Source: Casuarina equisetifolia
Taxonomy: Eukaryota > Streptophyta > Magnoliopsida > Fagales > Casuarinaceae
DNA: 64,000 nt
Assembly: GCA_028551475.1 (NCBI GenBank)
Contig: CM052358.1
Location: 23,586,853-23,650,852 of the forward strand
Reading direction: 5' to 3'
Positions 48,463 through 59,479 of the stretch are shown one piece after another. Numbering within the stretch: the stretch's first letter is position 1; each line of letters begins with the position of its first letter. The position numbers and the translations under genes were made by a program. The notes below the pieces were generated by a model. That model saw nothing but the letters and a program-made list of their open reading frames with translations, searched no databases and was not told where the DNA came from.

Positions 48463-48899
48463 GAGTACAAAGATTTCACGTAGTTCGGTTAATGCAGCCT
48501 ACATTCACCACAGAAACAAGGAGAAATGAGTTTATGATATGCACTAGCACCAAGTAAGAGACACATCAGATTAGTGACTTCATCGTTAGGAAAGGAGTAG
48601 CTTACGTGGATTATGGTTTACACCTAAGAATGGCTTAACTAATCCCAGTTTGGCAGTTACAACGGCATAACAGCAAGAAGGATTTACTTAGCTTCTACTA
48701 TTATATGTAGCCTAACTAAGTAAATCCTTTACTTTGCTCCACATGACAGTTGCTAAGTAAATACTTCTCGCTGCTATGCCGTTGTAACTGCCAAACTGGG
48801 ATTAGTTAAGCCACTCTTAGGTTTTAACCATAATCCACGTGGAGCTACTACTTTCCTAACGATGAAGTCACTTATCTGACGTGTCTCTTCCTTGGTGTT
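48463..48899 (+). mobile_element. Foldback element, copy B, both arms complete
   Basis: An 84 bp flank (48463-48546) shared with copy A is followed by a left arm (48547-48692), a 59 bp loop (48693-48751) and a right arm (48752-48899). The arms are about 147 bp inverted repeats (CACCAAG..., AAGAGACAC, GTGACTTCATCGTTAGGAAA and complements). There are no coding frames. The loop is inverted relative to copy A and carries about 22 bp absent there. Confidence 0.85.
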
Positions 48900-50459
48900 A
48901 AATACACAACTTCTTGTCATCTTGTGAATAAATCTTAATGTACCTTAGTTTAAACTAACCCAAAAAAAAAAAAAAAAAAAAATCACAAACAACTCAAGTT
49001 TCAAACAACAATGGTATGGCTTAACTTAATGAATTGCATTTTTAATCATAAAGAAAATGTTGTTGAACATTTTGCTATCATTGTGAAAAATAAAACAAAG
49101 GTTAAGTGACCAAAAAGTTTAGCAGCCCAACCCAAAAAAAAAAAAAAGGAAAATAAAGGTATGATAACAATCAATAAAGGATTTTCAAAGTAGATTATTA
49201 ATCATAATCTCTAAGTTCAAATCTCATGATAAATCAGAAGTAATTAAAAAGCTTCCAAATTGTTTATTCTAGTTTGAACCATGTATTATCCAAGCCAATG
49301 AAAAAAAGGAAATAATGTTTGCTGAAACCAAATAACCCAATCAACAAAAGCATGAAATTGCAACTCAACAATCTTCAGAGCACTTTCAAATCCCATCCTC
49401 TAGCCATGCTTAAGAAGTATATGAAACAAAATTAGGAACAAAGACAGGTCTCAAAGATGGTTGCAAGCCCCAAGAAAAGAAGTTGTTTTTGGATCATTTA
49501 GAAGAAGAAAAATTGACATATGTCTTCATTTGGTGAACTCGGAGCTAGCCTCAACCTAGGATGTAGAAGAACTTATACAATTAGTTGTGAAGAACAAGCT
49601 CTGCTAAATGTAAATAGAAATTCATCTCTATAAAAACTAGAGGAATAACAAAAAAAGAAAAATTTTACATAGGCAGCAATGATGGAGAAAAAGGAAAATT
49701 ACCTTCTAAGAAGTTCAATAAAATTTTGAAACCTCGTTCGAGAACAGAAATAGAACTATAGATGCGGATTACTACTTTACGTCTGACCTTGAGATGAGTG
49801 TAAGATTATGCTAATTAGCAATCGATTTGGACATGTCAGTTGCTAGCTCAAGGGTGCATAACTAAGTGGTGAAGGGAAATCTAGATGAGAAAGTTGGTTT
49901 CCTTCGAACAAAACAAATATGTAATTTAGGGCGGTAATAAGTCTAAATTATGACTTCACTGTGCAATTTTGAGCCCAAAAAGGTATAAATTTCCCCACTA
50001 GACCGTGCCAGCGTACGAATATTGTTGCGTTGATGTTTGAAATGTATTGCCAGAAAATGCCGCTTGATTAAGAAAGTCATCAATAAATATGGACAGAAGT
50101 TGTTAAATTAAGACAGACTTGAAAGATCCAGAGGAAGATGGTGGTAGAATGCGGGTTTTGATATTCTCATGGCTTATAGGAGCAAAAACAAGTGGTGGAA
50201 TGCAATTCTAAGATGCATAATTTAAGGAAAAAAGTCCCGTGAACAAAAATAAAGGTATCTTTTACTTGGTTTACTTTTAACGCACCAATATCATGCTACC
50301 AGCACCTTGCTAAGTGGTGCAGTGCGAACATGGAAGAGAAGCTTTTTGGGGTCGGATTAAAAAATCGCAATGTGGCAATTTTTTGATGAGCTGGCTGACC
50401 ATGTCACCATGCTGACGTCAACAGATGAGGTGGTACCTTCTTTTTACATGTAGACCTCC
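48900..50459. other. Unassigned 1.5 kb, AT-rich
   Basis: Contains A-runs (48961-48982, 49134-49147) and no gene signature. A repeat of the 47.6 kb motif lies near 49250-49320. No TNL sequence is recognised until 50460. Confidence 0.35.
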
Positions 50460-50760
50460 CATCTACGAAGGAAGTGAGCGTGCCTCTTACACTTTTAAAC
50501 ATTTGTATATTGTGGTCTTTAAAATAAACAAAGTTATTAATAGTCATAAAGTACTACAATTGATGTCTTCCTGTTCTTGATTTTTATTTTGTAGGTTGAT
50601 GTGGATGTGGCATGTGGTCCTACATTAGGATCTGAAATCCCTGGCTGGTTCGGGACAAGAAGCAATGGTACTTCTGAAATTCGAGGTTGTATCAAGAGAA
50701 ATATAATTTGGGATCTTAAGGGACTTGCTTTATATTTAATAATAATTAATAAGAAGTGAC
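50460..50760 (+). pseudogene. TNL C-JID exon fragment
   Basis: Collinear with the end of the TNL-D LRR exon, the last intron and the C-JID exon (55460-55745). It reads VDVDVACGPTLGSEIPGWF, then RSNGTSEIRG and NIIWDLKGLAL. It ends where a new TNL leader starts at about 50762. Only this 3' piece exists, and the rest of that TNL is missing. Confidence 0.85.
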
Positions 50761-50761
50761 T

Positions 50762-51070
50762 TGGGAAAGGAAATAATAAGAAGTTACCATTTCCAATCTG
50801 GTGGCTGGCCGCATTAAACAATTGCGGTGATGAAATATCTTCCAGTTAGAAATTTCTTGCTGTCATTGACCCTATTTTTCACAACAACTTGGAAGGCTAC
50901 AAATCACATAGAGGAATATCCAACTCATCGAGCCTTCTTTGTATTCAAGCTTGTTAGTCATGGAAGTCCGTCTATTACCTTTGCATTAACCAATCTTATG
51001 AGTGCCAATGGCATACTTGTGCATTATAGCTTCTCCAACATCATCTTTTTCTTTTATAGAGGTTTTCCTT
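50762..51070 (+). promoter_or_regulatory. TNL leader module without a gene body
   Basis: Nearly identical to 13688-13887 and longer: GGTGGCTGGCCGCATTAAAC, CAATTGCGGTGATGAAATA, ACTCATCGAGCC, then GAGTGCCAATGGCATACTTG and GAGGTTTTCCTTAGTTTCTA, which match the first codons of a TIR exon. TIR similarity ends around 51080. Confidence 0.75.
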
Positions 51071-51699
51071 AGTTTCTACGGTAATCCAAACTCTTAAATT
51101 ACAAGCTTCTTAGAACCATGGAAAGATAAAATGGATTTTAATTTTTCAAACTCTGTGTTATTTAAAGAAAATAATAAAATAATATTAAATTATTTAATAA
51201 AAAATCAATAATAACTAATTAAATCACAAGTAGCCATTGTTTATCCTTGATCTTGACAATCAACGCTTAGATTAAAGAGAGACAATGTGGGTTTAGGTTT
51301 TTCAAATCTTAACTACTAAGAATTATTAATTATCGAGTAAGTCTAACAAAATATAAAAATTAATTACAATTAACTGAATTTCAAGCAAAATAAAAGTTGC
51401 CTCTTTTAATAATCAGAACCGGACGCCCGTTGTCGGTAAATAATCCGAACCAACATCCTCTTCAAACGCTGGTTGTTCGAACATTGAGATGGCGAAAGCA
51501 CTTTGAAATGGGGCGAAGATCCTTCCGAATTCGGGTGGAACGATCAGTTCTACTTTCCGGAATATACTCTAGATTTCTGTCGGGCCAATTTCTTACTAGA
51601 TGATGCTGTCGACGTTGTAATGCCTTCAAAAGTTGTATTAAAGAACACTAGGATGGGATCCTCAAAGATAAATCCAAAGGGAAATTTCTCATAGATTTC
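51071..51699. other. Unassigned spacer with a GC-richer open frame
   Basis: An AT-rich first half, then about 51410-51640 is GC-richer with overlapping plus-strand open frames (51397-51603 and 51503-51694). The second reads WGEDPSEFGWNDQFYFPEYT and is not recognised. It has no clear splice context. It could be a gene scrap or chance. Confidence 0.3.
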
Positions 51700-52226
51700 C
51701 TCTGCCTTTCACGCGTCTTGAAAATTTTAAATTTTCCATACACCAAAATTGTTTAATGGGACTGGCCTCCAGATTTGAGATTTGAGATTTGAGATTTGAG
51801 ATTTGGTGGGCAACAAATTTCCATCTAGCACTTAGAAATTTCGAATTCCTTGTTCGTCCAGCACGCAGAAAGCCGGGGAAGTGAGTTGATTGGTGAAATT
51901 TGTTGCCGACCAAATCTCAAATCTGGAGGCCGGTCCCATTAAACAATTGTGGTGATGAACGCGGCGGGATACTGTTTATATTTTTCTTTGGCAATACCTG
52001 CGAACCAATTTCCAATGTCTTAGCCCGCAATGCGTTAAGGGCGCATTAAACAACAGCGGAAGGAACACTAGCCAAAAAAGTTGAACGATCTGGAAATTTC
52101 CATGAAACTTCAGGGTGTCATTAACTCTGCATTACACAACGACTTGGAAGGGTAACGATTAAACAGAGCAATACCCAAGTCACAACCCAAGCTTGTGAGT
52201 CTCAAAGTCTGTCAATTGATTTTGCT
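51700..52226 (+). promoter_or_regulatory. TNL-D leader, two module copies with a long palindrome
   Basis: The leader includes the CAGCACGCAGAAAGCCGGGG block, a first GGTCCCATTAAACAATTGTGG core at about 51931, GCGGGATACTGTTTAT, and a second GGGCGCATTAAACAACAGCGG core at about 52030. ACTTGGAAGG, CAAGCTTGTGAGTCTC and the TNL-D start follow. The repeated core suggests tandem duplication of the promoter/5' UTR. Confidence 0.65.
51746..51950. repeat. Imperfect palindrome with an expanded GAGATTT heptamer
   Basis: The left arm (51746-51820) and right arm (51896-51950) are inverted copies: AATGGGACTGGCCTCCAGA against TCTGGAGGCCGGTCCCATT, and GGCAACAAATTT against AAATTTGTTGCC. The left arm has four GAGATTT units where the right has one. 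The 75 bp spacer holds leader sequence. It is able to form a long cruciform or RNA hairpin. It lies ~280 bp upstream of the TNL-D ATG. Confidence 0.9.
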
Positions 52227-55200
52227 TTGATGAAGCTACTGAGTTCCACTGGCATCCCTCACAGCACGATGTCCTCTTCATCCTCGTCTTCTTCTTCTTC
52301 TACACCTCAATGGGAATATGAGGTATTCCTCAATTTTCGAGGCAAAGACACCCGCAACAATTTCGCAGATTATTTGAATCGTGCTTTACAAGAAAAACAT
52401 ATTAAGGTCTTCAAAGATGATGAAAAGTTGAAGCATGGAGAAGAAATTTCTCATGAGCTTTTGAAAGCAATAGAAAAGTCTCAAATTGCAGTTGTTATTA
52501 TCTCACAAAATTTTGCATCCTCTACATGGTGCCTGGCAGAACTGGCCAAAATCATGGAATGAAAGAGACAAAAACAATTGCAAGTTTGGCCTATTTTCTA
52601 CCATGTGAATCCTTCCCATGTACGAAACCTGGAGGATACTTTTGCAAATGCTTTTGATCAACATACAAATGATCCAAAGGTGGACAAACAAAAGATGGAA
52701 ACATGGAGAGTAGCTTTGAAAGAAGAGGGACATCTTAAGGGAACACATACATAAGTACAGCCATGATTTTTTAATTTACTGCATCAAACTCGGTTTAAGT
52801 TAGCATGACGAATTTATATACTTTTCTATTAACATAGATCAAGAACAACTTTTAGTTTGTTCGGATTTTGAATTTATTAGTTTCTCTCTAACAGGCCCGA
52901 AGCAGAAGAAGTTAAAGAACTTAGCGAAGAGTTATCTCGTAAATTGCTTCCCAACTTTTCAAACCTTTATAAGGATCTAATTGGAGTGGAATCCCGAGTT
53001 CAAGAATTGAAGAACTTGCTCTACATAGGACAGGATGATGTTCAATGTGTTGGGATTTATGGAATGAATGGTATTGGTAAGACAACTCTTGCCAAATTAA
53101 TTTATGAAATAATTTGCTCAGAATTTAAATCTAGCTGCTTTCATGCTGAAGATGAACAAAATTGGAAGTATGGGGGAGTGAACGTAATAGACAAAAGATT
53201 TATTAGTGAGAAAGTTCTTATTGTTATTGATGATGCAGACAGGGAAAAAAATTCAAAAATATTAACTAAGTTAGAAAAAAGCATTAAGAGAGAAGAATCA
53301 TAAAGGTTTTGGTGAAGGAAGTAGACTCATCTTGACAAGTAGTGATTATCAATTGATCACCCGATTGTTAGATTGTAAATATGGAGATCAAGCCTTTAAA
53401 ATTAAGAAGTTGAATTTTAGTGAAGCTTTGGAACTCTTTAGTTTGAAAGCTTTTAAGGAACATTTTCCTAAAGAAAATTATCTAGAGTTGTCTAAAGATA
53501 TCATAAGGTATGCTGATGGTCTCCCTTTAGCCATTGAAGTTTTTGATTCCCTCTTTCTTGGTAAACCAATGGATGCTTGGAGAACAAGCCAAGAGATGCT
53601 AAAAGCAAATCTTAGCACAAGAATTTTGAATAAGCTTAAAATAAGCTTCAATGGATTGGATGATATACCAAAAAAGTTGTTCTTAGATATTGCATGTTTT
53701 TTTAATGGACAATCTTCATGTTGGCTTATTCCCATTCTAGAAAAAGTTGGTTACTTTCCAGAAATTAATATTGAAGTTCTTAGAGACAAATCTCTCATAA
53801 AGACCAAAAATGACAATATTTGGATGCATAATTTGTTAGTACAAATGGGTCAACAAATAGTAAAGGTTGAATATAAGAACATATTATGGCATTATGAAGA
53901 TATCATTGATGCATTAAAGAACAATATAGTAAGTCATTGTTATAAAGAAAATTACATTTAATTTTAATCACTTCAAGTCTTTTTTAAATATTTATGTTAC
54001 ACTAACATCATATTTCTTGTCTTGTAGAGCGTGGATGAGATTGAAGGCATTAAACTAATTTTACATGGTGGAGATGAGAAGGAACTTAATTTGGAAGTTT
54101 TCTCAAAGATGCATAAGTTAAGAATGATTGAAATTACTCCAAAATGTTCAAGTTTAGAAGATTCCCTCCTTAGGGTTACACCAAAAACTCCTTCAAAAGA
54201 CATCATTAATTGGAGTGATAAATGGCCGTGGCATACAAATATTTTCAAATCCATACTAAAGGACTCATATCCTTTAGAATTCATGCCAAAAAGATTTGAA
54301 CTATGTCTAGGAAAATTGCAATGGGTTGGAGATCAACCAAAATTCAGGCTAAGTGATAAGTTATGTTTGATGAATTGGTTCCAATATCCTTTACATTCTT
54401 TGCCAGTCACTTTCCAATCAAAGAACCGTATGAAGCTTAGATTACCTTGCAGTTATGTCAAAATACTATAGGGTGGAAGTAAGGTATGATTAGGTCTTAT
54501 ATGAATATGAGTGTGTGTGTGTGTTTCTTCCTTTAATTCTTATTCATTTGTTATTAATGACAGAGTTTGGAAAAACTGCAAGTCATTCACTTGAATTATT
54601 CTATAAATTTAATGGACACTTGGCTTAACAAATATACCAAATTTGGAGAAACTAGACCTTTCATATTGTACAAGCTTGTTGAAGGTCCATTCATCAATCG
54701 GATCTCTCAAACAACTTAAATTTTGGGATTTAAGTGGTTGCAAAAGTTTGAAGAATCTTCCAAAGAACTTGGGCGGTATGGAATCTCTAGACGAATTGAA
54801 TACAAACCACACTTCACTAAAACAATTACAATCCTCCATTGGTTCTTTAAAGAAGTTTAAAGTCCTAAAAGGTAGGGGTGATCTTTCAAATCCTGTTAGT
54901 TTTCAATTCCCTAAATCCTTTTCAAGTTTAAACTCTTTAGAATCTCTAAATTTGCAATATTGCAATCTTTCAAATGAAATGATCCCCCATAATCTTAGTA
55001 GTTTATCTTCACTTAAGAGATTATTCCTTGACGGGAACAAATTTAAAAGATTGCCAGAATTTGTTTGGAAACTTTCCAAACTTAAAAATCTTCGTTTGTC
55101 ACATTGTAATCTATCAGACAAAGGGATCCTTAATAATATTAGTTGTTTATCCTTACTTGAGGAGTTAGACTTATGTGGAAACAAATTTAAAACAATATCA

Positions 55201-55788
55201 GATAGTATTTCTCAACTTTCTAAACTTGGGGAGCTCGACTTGAGTGACAATAGTAAGCTTCATGCATTACCAAAGCTCCCTTGCACCTTAGGTAATTTGT
55301 GGAGATCAAATTGTCCATTGTTGAATACTTCTTCTATGGACAAGTGGGGTTCAGGTGTACACATTTGGAAGAGCACTTTTGGAGTTACCTATTATGATTA
55401 TAATGGAAAATCTCATGTGATCTTACATTCAAGCACAGAATATCCTTCCCCATCTCGTCTACAAAGGAAGTGGGTGAGTCTCTTACTCTTTTAAACATAT
55501 GTATATTGTAGTGTTTGAAGTGAACAAAGTTATTGATAGTCATAAAGTATTACAATTGATGTCTTTATTCTCTTGATTTTTATTTTGTAGGTTGACGTGG
55601 ATGTGGCATGTGGTCCTACATATGGATCTGAAATCCCTAGGTGGTTCAGGTTGAGAAGCAACGGTACCTTTGAAATTCGAGGTTGTATCAAGAGAAATGT
55701 AATTTGGGATCTTAAGGGACTTGCTCTATTTATTGTTTATGAAGTTGATAAAAATATCATGTTAATTAGCTCTATTTCCCTTTTCTGA
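52227..55788 (+). pseudogene. TNL-D, nearly complete TIR-NBS-LRR gene with few lesions
   Basis: Exon 1 (52227 or, after a Ser run, 52269, to about 52755) encodes the TIR: YEVFLNFRGKDTRNNFADYL, AVVIISQNFASSTWCLAELA. A TGA at 52560 replaces the usual Cys after KIME, and frame continues beyond it (VWPIFYHVNPSHVR). Exon 2 (52895-53928) encodes NB-ARC: P-loop GMNGIGKTT, kinase-2 VLIVIDDAD, GSRLILTSSD, GLPLAIEV, LFLDIACFFNG and MHN in place of MHD. A frame change lies at about 53295, between kinase-2 and GSRLILTS. Exon 3 (54028-54483) is the linker, with a TAG at 54469 where a Trp/Cys codon is usual. Exon 4 (54564-55473) holds the LRRs, with a frame change at about 54630. Exon 5 (55591-55788) is a shortened C-JID (GSEIPRWFRLRSNGTFEIRG). 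Introns 2-4 have good GT/AG borders; the exon 1-2 junction is unclear. It is the source-like copy for the cluster but cannot make a full receptor as read. Confidence 0.92.
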
Positions 55789-56000
55789 TCTCTTTGCACG
55801 AGATTTTACTTTCTTCCTCAACGTTTTTATGGAAGGTTTTCCTTTCTCACTTTGTCTTTCCAAAGGCATTGGCTTCACATTGTTATTACTCTTAAACTCA
55901 TCTTCATCAACAACATCTTCATCTACTGTTATCTCTTTATGGTCTTCCATGTTTGTCTTCTATTTCTTCTTTTTCATTTTCTTAAGTGCCTTATGTTGGA
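55770..56000 (-). pseudogene. Lys/Arg-rich minus-strand segment, copy 2
   Basis: The best-preserved copy, open from an ATG at 55950 to 55762 (minus): MEDHKEITVDEDVVDEDEFK, then MPLERQSEKG and KKVKSRAKRSEKG. An acidic stretch followed by basic clusters is reminiscent of a nuclear protein, but no family is recognised. It lies immediately after the shortened TNL-D C-JID exon, tail-to-tail. Related segments lie at 16060-16290 and 60595-60850. I cannot tell whether this is a gene piece or part of a repeat. Confidence 0.4.
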
Positions 56001-56149
56001 TTCCTAAGACAATCAAAGTGGGAGGTGAATCTATTAGTTTCCTTTATAATAAATCTAATTGTGTGCGTGACTACTTTATATTTCTAGTGAACAGCAAGCA
56101 TGACATTAGAATAGTAATTGTAAATGTAAACTCCTCAGAACAAGTAAAA

Positions 56150-57333
56150 TGATTTTCATTCAAAGCTTATCACAACACCAATTTCCAGCAAGCATATAAC
56201 ACTACGAAGCAAATCCCCGAATAAATAATATAACAAATATATGTTCAAATGCTATGTATTGAGGTAGTGAGTTTGTCAATGTAAACCATCAACACAACAT
56301 TAAATCAGAATTTACCGCAACGAGAGAGTAAGTAGTGCACACAATATTTAAGTGATTGGACAAACCGTCCAACCCCCTCCTTCAACAAACCATTAAAGGT
56401 CAACAATCCTCCTAAAATCTCTACCGAGCACAGGGAAGAAGATAAGAAACCCCTAAAATAATACAAGCTTAACAGATCTGGGTTTTAACAATGACGCTAC
56501 CAAATTCAAACAATCCGATCAACAAAGCCCTTACTCGGCAGCAATCGAACAACAAAATCTGTAATAAACAAAAATGTAGGCAAGAAAGCACTAACAGATT
56601 TTCGAATATCAAGATCAGAAGAAGCTTAGATCTCTCTGTGTCGTTTTTCTCAGTTTTGCTAGAAAGCCCTTCACTTTTTTTGAGCACCAGGGTGAGTTGA
56701 AGAGCTTTTCGACCATTGCACGCAGATTGATCTGACGGGTGCTGCTCGACCGTTGTTTCGAAAGACTGAAAGGGGAGCTTCAGAACGGTTAACTCGGCAG
56801 AGAAGGATGCGCAAGATTTTCTCTCGAAGGTTCGATAGAACGACGTCGCACGCTCGTGATTTTTGCAAGGTCTCGCTGTTTCTTTTACTCTTCCGCGCGG
56901 CTCAGCGCCTCTTCTTTACTTTTCTTCTTCTTTTCGCCCTAGGTGACATGAGCTGGGCTTGAGTTTCTTCGTGGGGTCCTTACTTTGCTGGGCTCTTTTT
57001 AGTTGACTTACACGGGCTGGCAGCATCTGCTCTTAGACCTCCAATTGATTTGGACCAAAAGGATCCTAGCCGAAGAATTAAAAAGATCAACACATTAAAG
57101 CTATACAAAACTTGATGACAAATCTAGATACCATCATCAAATCAAATATTTGCTATGCTACTTGGCATAGAGTTAAGACACATTACGATGGAGGTTTAAG
57201 ACCTAACTCCCAAAGCCTATTTTCCTAAGCCATGTGGGGCACCATCCATGTAATTCCCATAAATAAGACTACAAGTTTTAATTATTTCTTAAGCTATGTT
57301 GTACTCCTTCGAGATTTTGAGGAGTCTCCAACA
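56150..57333 (-). repeat. Copia-type LTR (about 1.18 kb)
   Basis: On the minus strand it starts TGTTGGAGACTCCTCAAAAT and ends GAATGAAAATCA. A purine-rich tract (CAAAGGAAGAAT on the minus strand) lies directly to the right, so this is a 3' LTR. A GC-richer block (56700-56960) gives chance open frames on both strands. The partner LTR and pol are not in the window. Fossil, incomplete. Confidence 0.7.
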
Positions 57334-58039
57334 ATTCTTCCTTTGACAAAAAGATCTCAAACACTTTTATAGATAACTCCACATGATTATTTTCTTTAGC
57401 CTTCTTGTATTTGGATAAAATTCTCATTAACTCTTTTACTGTCTTATCTTAACCTTTCTTTTAAGCAACTTGACATTTAAAAGGTAAATGTTCTTGCCCC
57501 TCTTTTTATCTTGAGAATTACTTTGCCTTGTTTGAATATTCTTTAGCCAATCACTCACATGCAATTAACTCTTACAAAAGTCATTACACTGTAGTCACAT
57601 GATGATACATACCTTCCATTTTGTAAATTCTTAGCATCACCATTTTGAAGTTTGAGATTGATAGTTCTAACGCTTTTAACCTTCATCTTCTCTTTTTTCC
57701 TCTAGTGATGCTACAAAGGTTTGCTCCCTTTTTTTTGAAATACTAAAACAAACTTCTTTACTTAGAAACATTAAATCTTTCAAAGAAAATATTATTTTGA
57801 GTGAAATTTAAAAATTTTTAACTTTTATTTTTTCATAGATATGATGACTTTTGTAATGTTGAAATATGGCCTTGTGTTTTTATATTTTAATATTTATTAA
57901 TATAATTTATCTTTTCACCAAAATAAAAAAATAAAACAAACTTCGTTTTTACCGATCACTATATATTTGTGAATTCTCATCTTCTAAGAAACATTCAGAA
58001 TCTTCTTTAGACTTCTTCTTGTGAAATTTCTTAGACAAT
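57334..58039 (-). mobile_element. Presumed internal end of the copia-type element
   Basis: Follows the purine tract. No pol domain is recognised, so the extent is uncertain and some of it may be host spacer. Confidence 0.35.
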
Positions 58040-58260
58040 TTTCTCGGTGAGCTATATACGAATATATTCACCAACTTGAGCATTACGTAAGTATTAAACA
58101 CTATTTGTACTTTTTTCTTACATTAATTTCCTATTCTATTGTGATATATGGGATATCTGTTGACTATTTGTTGCAATACAATTATGGTGGATTTGATTTT
58201 GTGCTATAAAATAATATTAGGAGGTGCTTATAATCTATTTTTGAGTTCTTTAGTATAATT
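58040..58260 (+). repeat. TNL-associated repeat block (partner about 61745-61945)
   Basis: The same order of short blocks in both copies: ATATATTC(A/G)(C/T)CAA then GAGCATTACGTA or TAGCATTACATA, CCTATT(C/G)TATTGTG, GCAATACAATTATGGTGG or GCAATACAGTTACGGTGG, and TTGTATAATTCCTTAT-like. Non-coding. It lies upstream of TNL leader sequence here. Confidence 0.65.
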
Positions 58261-58261
58261 C

Positions 58262-58535
58262 CTTATACATAAGCTTGTGAGCTCCAATGACATTTGAATA
58301 CTCAGATGGCGTCTTTGTCATTATCTGATTCTTCCTTAATTTCTACAATTTTACACACAATCTCCATATTGCTTTGTTGGAGAATGGCCTTAACATCTTG
58401 CCGATCAATTTCCAATTTCGATGCTCCCAATGTGTTGAGGGCAGATTAAACATTGCGACGATAACGTGGTGAGATATTGTTTGGATTTTTCTGCATTTCT
58501 TGTCGACCAATATGAACCATTGTGACGATAGGTTT
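58262..58535 (+). pseudogene. TNL TIR-start fragment with leader core
   Basis: CTTGTGAGCTCCAATGACATTTGAATACTCAGATG and the next bases correspond to a TNL 5' UTR and start (MASLSLSDSS). A degraded TIR stretch (THNLHIALLENG-like) ends near 58380. A leader core (GGGCAGATTAAACATTGCGA, GGTGAGATATTGTTTGG) then follows in the wrong order relative to an intact gene, so the locus is rearranged. Confidence 0.6.
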
Positions 58536-58599
58536 TTATGAAAACACATGTTATTATGAAAAAAGTTCTAAATAATCATCCCATAAAAATATTTTTTAT

Positions 58600-58645
58600 C
58601 ATTCTTTCTAGACATTGCATGGTTCTTCGAAAAAGGCAAACAAAT
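58600..58645 (+). pseudogene. NB-ARC scrap (RNBS-D motif)
   Basis: Reads FLDIAWFFEKGKQ, matching FLDIACFFNGQ of TNL-D. Similarity does not extend far on either side. A small relic of a TNL NB-ARC exon. Confidence 0.6.
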
Positions 58646-58979
58646 ATGCTACATAATAGGTCTACTAGTTTTGGTTGCCTCCAAAGGTGGGTATGGAAGT
58701 TGTCATAGGCAAATCTTGATGAAATCAAGTATTGTGTACCTTCTTTGTAAAGTCTTTCTCCTCTTTTAACTTTTTCTCACTGCGGTATGAAATGTCAATA
58801 TACAGGAAATGGATAGTATGACCTTTCTCCCTCCCTTATCTCTTTCTGCCCCGGCAACGACTTTCAAGGTGCCGTTGTTGTTATTGAGAGAAGACTTCTG
58901 AAGCTTGCACCAATTTTCCACTCCACTACTAAAATCGATGAAGATGGCTGCAGCTGATTGATTAAAAATGTCCAGCTGT
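58646..58979. other. Spacer between TNL scraps
   Basis: No motif recognised; it may be decayed TNL intron or linker. Confidence 0.35.
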
Positions 58980-59470
58980 CTTTACTTCAAATAGAAGCAA
59001 CCTGCTTTTTTTGGCTTTTCGCATCACTCCTTCTACCCAACATTCGAAGGCAATACGAATAGAACCTTCCTTCACCGAAAGCAACCTCTAAATTTCTTCT
59101 ATTTGCCCACCTTTTTCGCAGTTGATTACTCAAAAAGTCCTACGTTTTGACAACAAACGTACGAGTGGCGGGACATCTGTTGCCAGCCAATTCCAATCTA
59201 CAGCCCCTGAAACTCATCATACTCGCATTAAACAATTGTCGAGGAATATCCAAAGAATCAAACCGACTTGGAAATTTCCACGAAAGTTCCATCTGCCATA
59301 GACCTACTTTTCACGACAATTTAGAGATTTGAAATTTCCTTGTTCACACAGGAGTAAAGATTGGATATAGCAATAACTCAACTTACCCATCATTCTTTGT
59401 AAACAAACTTGTGAGTCTCCAAGTCTGTACATTAGCTTTGCATTGAATGTGCTTGCGAGTCCCAATTGGT
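58980..59470 (+). promoter_or_regulatory. TNL leader module
   Basis: Collinear with the TNL-A leader (6190-6719): CATTCGAAGGCAATACGAAT, GGGACATCTGTTGCCAGCCA, CGCATTAAACAATTGTCGAG, ACTTGGAAATTTCCACGAAA and CTTGTGAGTCTCCAAGTC. It should lead into a TIR exon, but a C-JID tail follows from about 59480. Confidence 0.7.
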
Positions 59471-59479
59471 CGGCTCCCT

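Noticed and set aside
54903-55184. Antisense frame in the TNL-D LRR exon
   Set aside because: Shadow of the periodic LRR coding sequence on the plus strand.
56469-56962. Arg-rich open frames at 56.5-57.0 kb as a host gene
   Set aside because: They lie within the copia-type LTR 56150-57333, which has matching ends and a purine tract.
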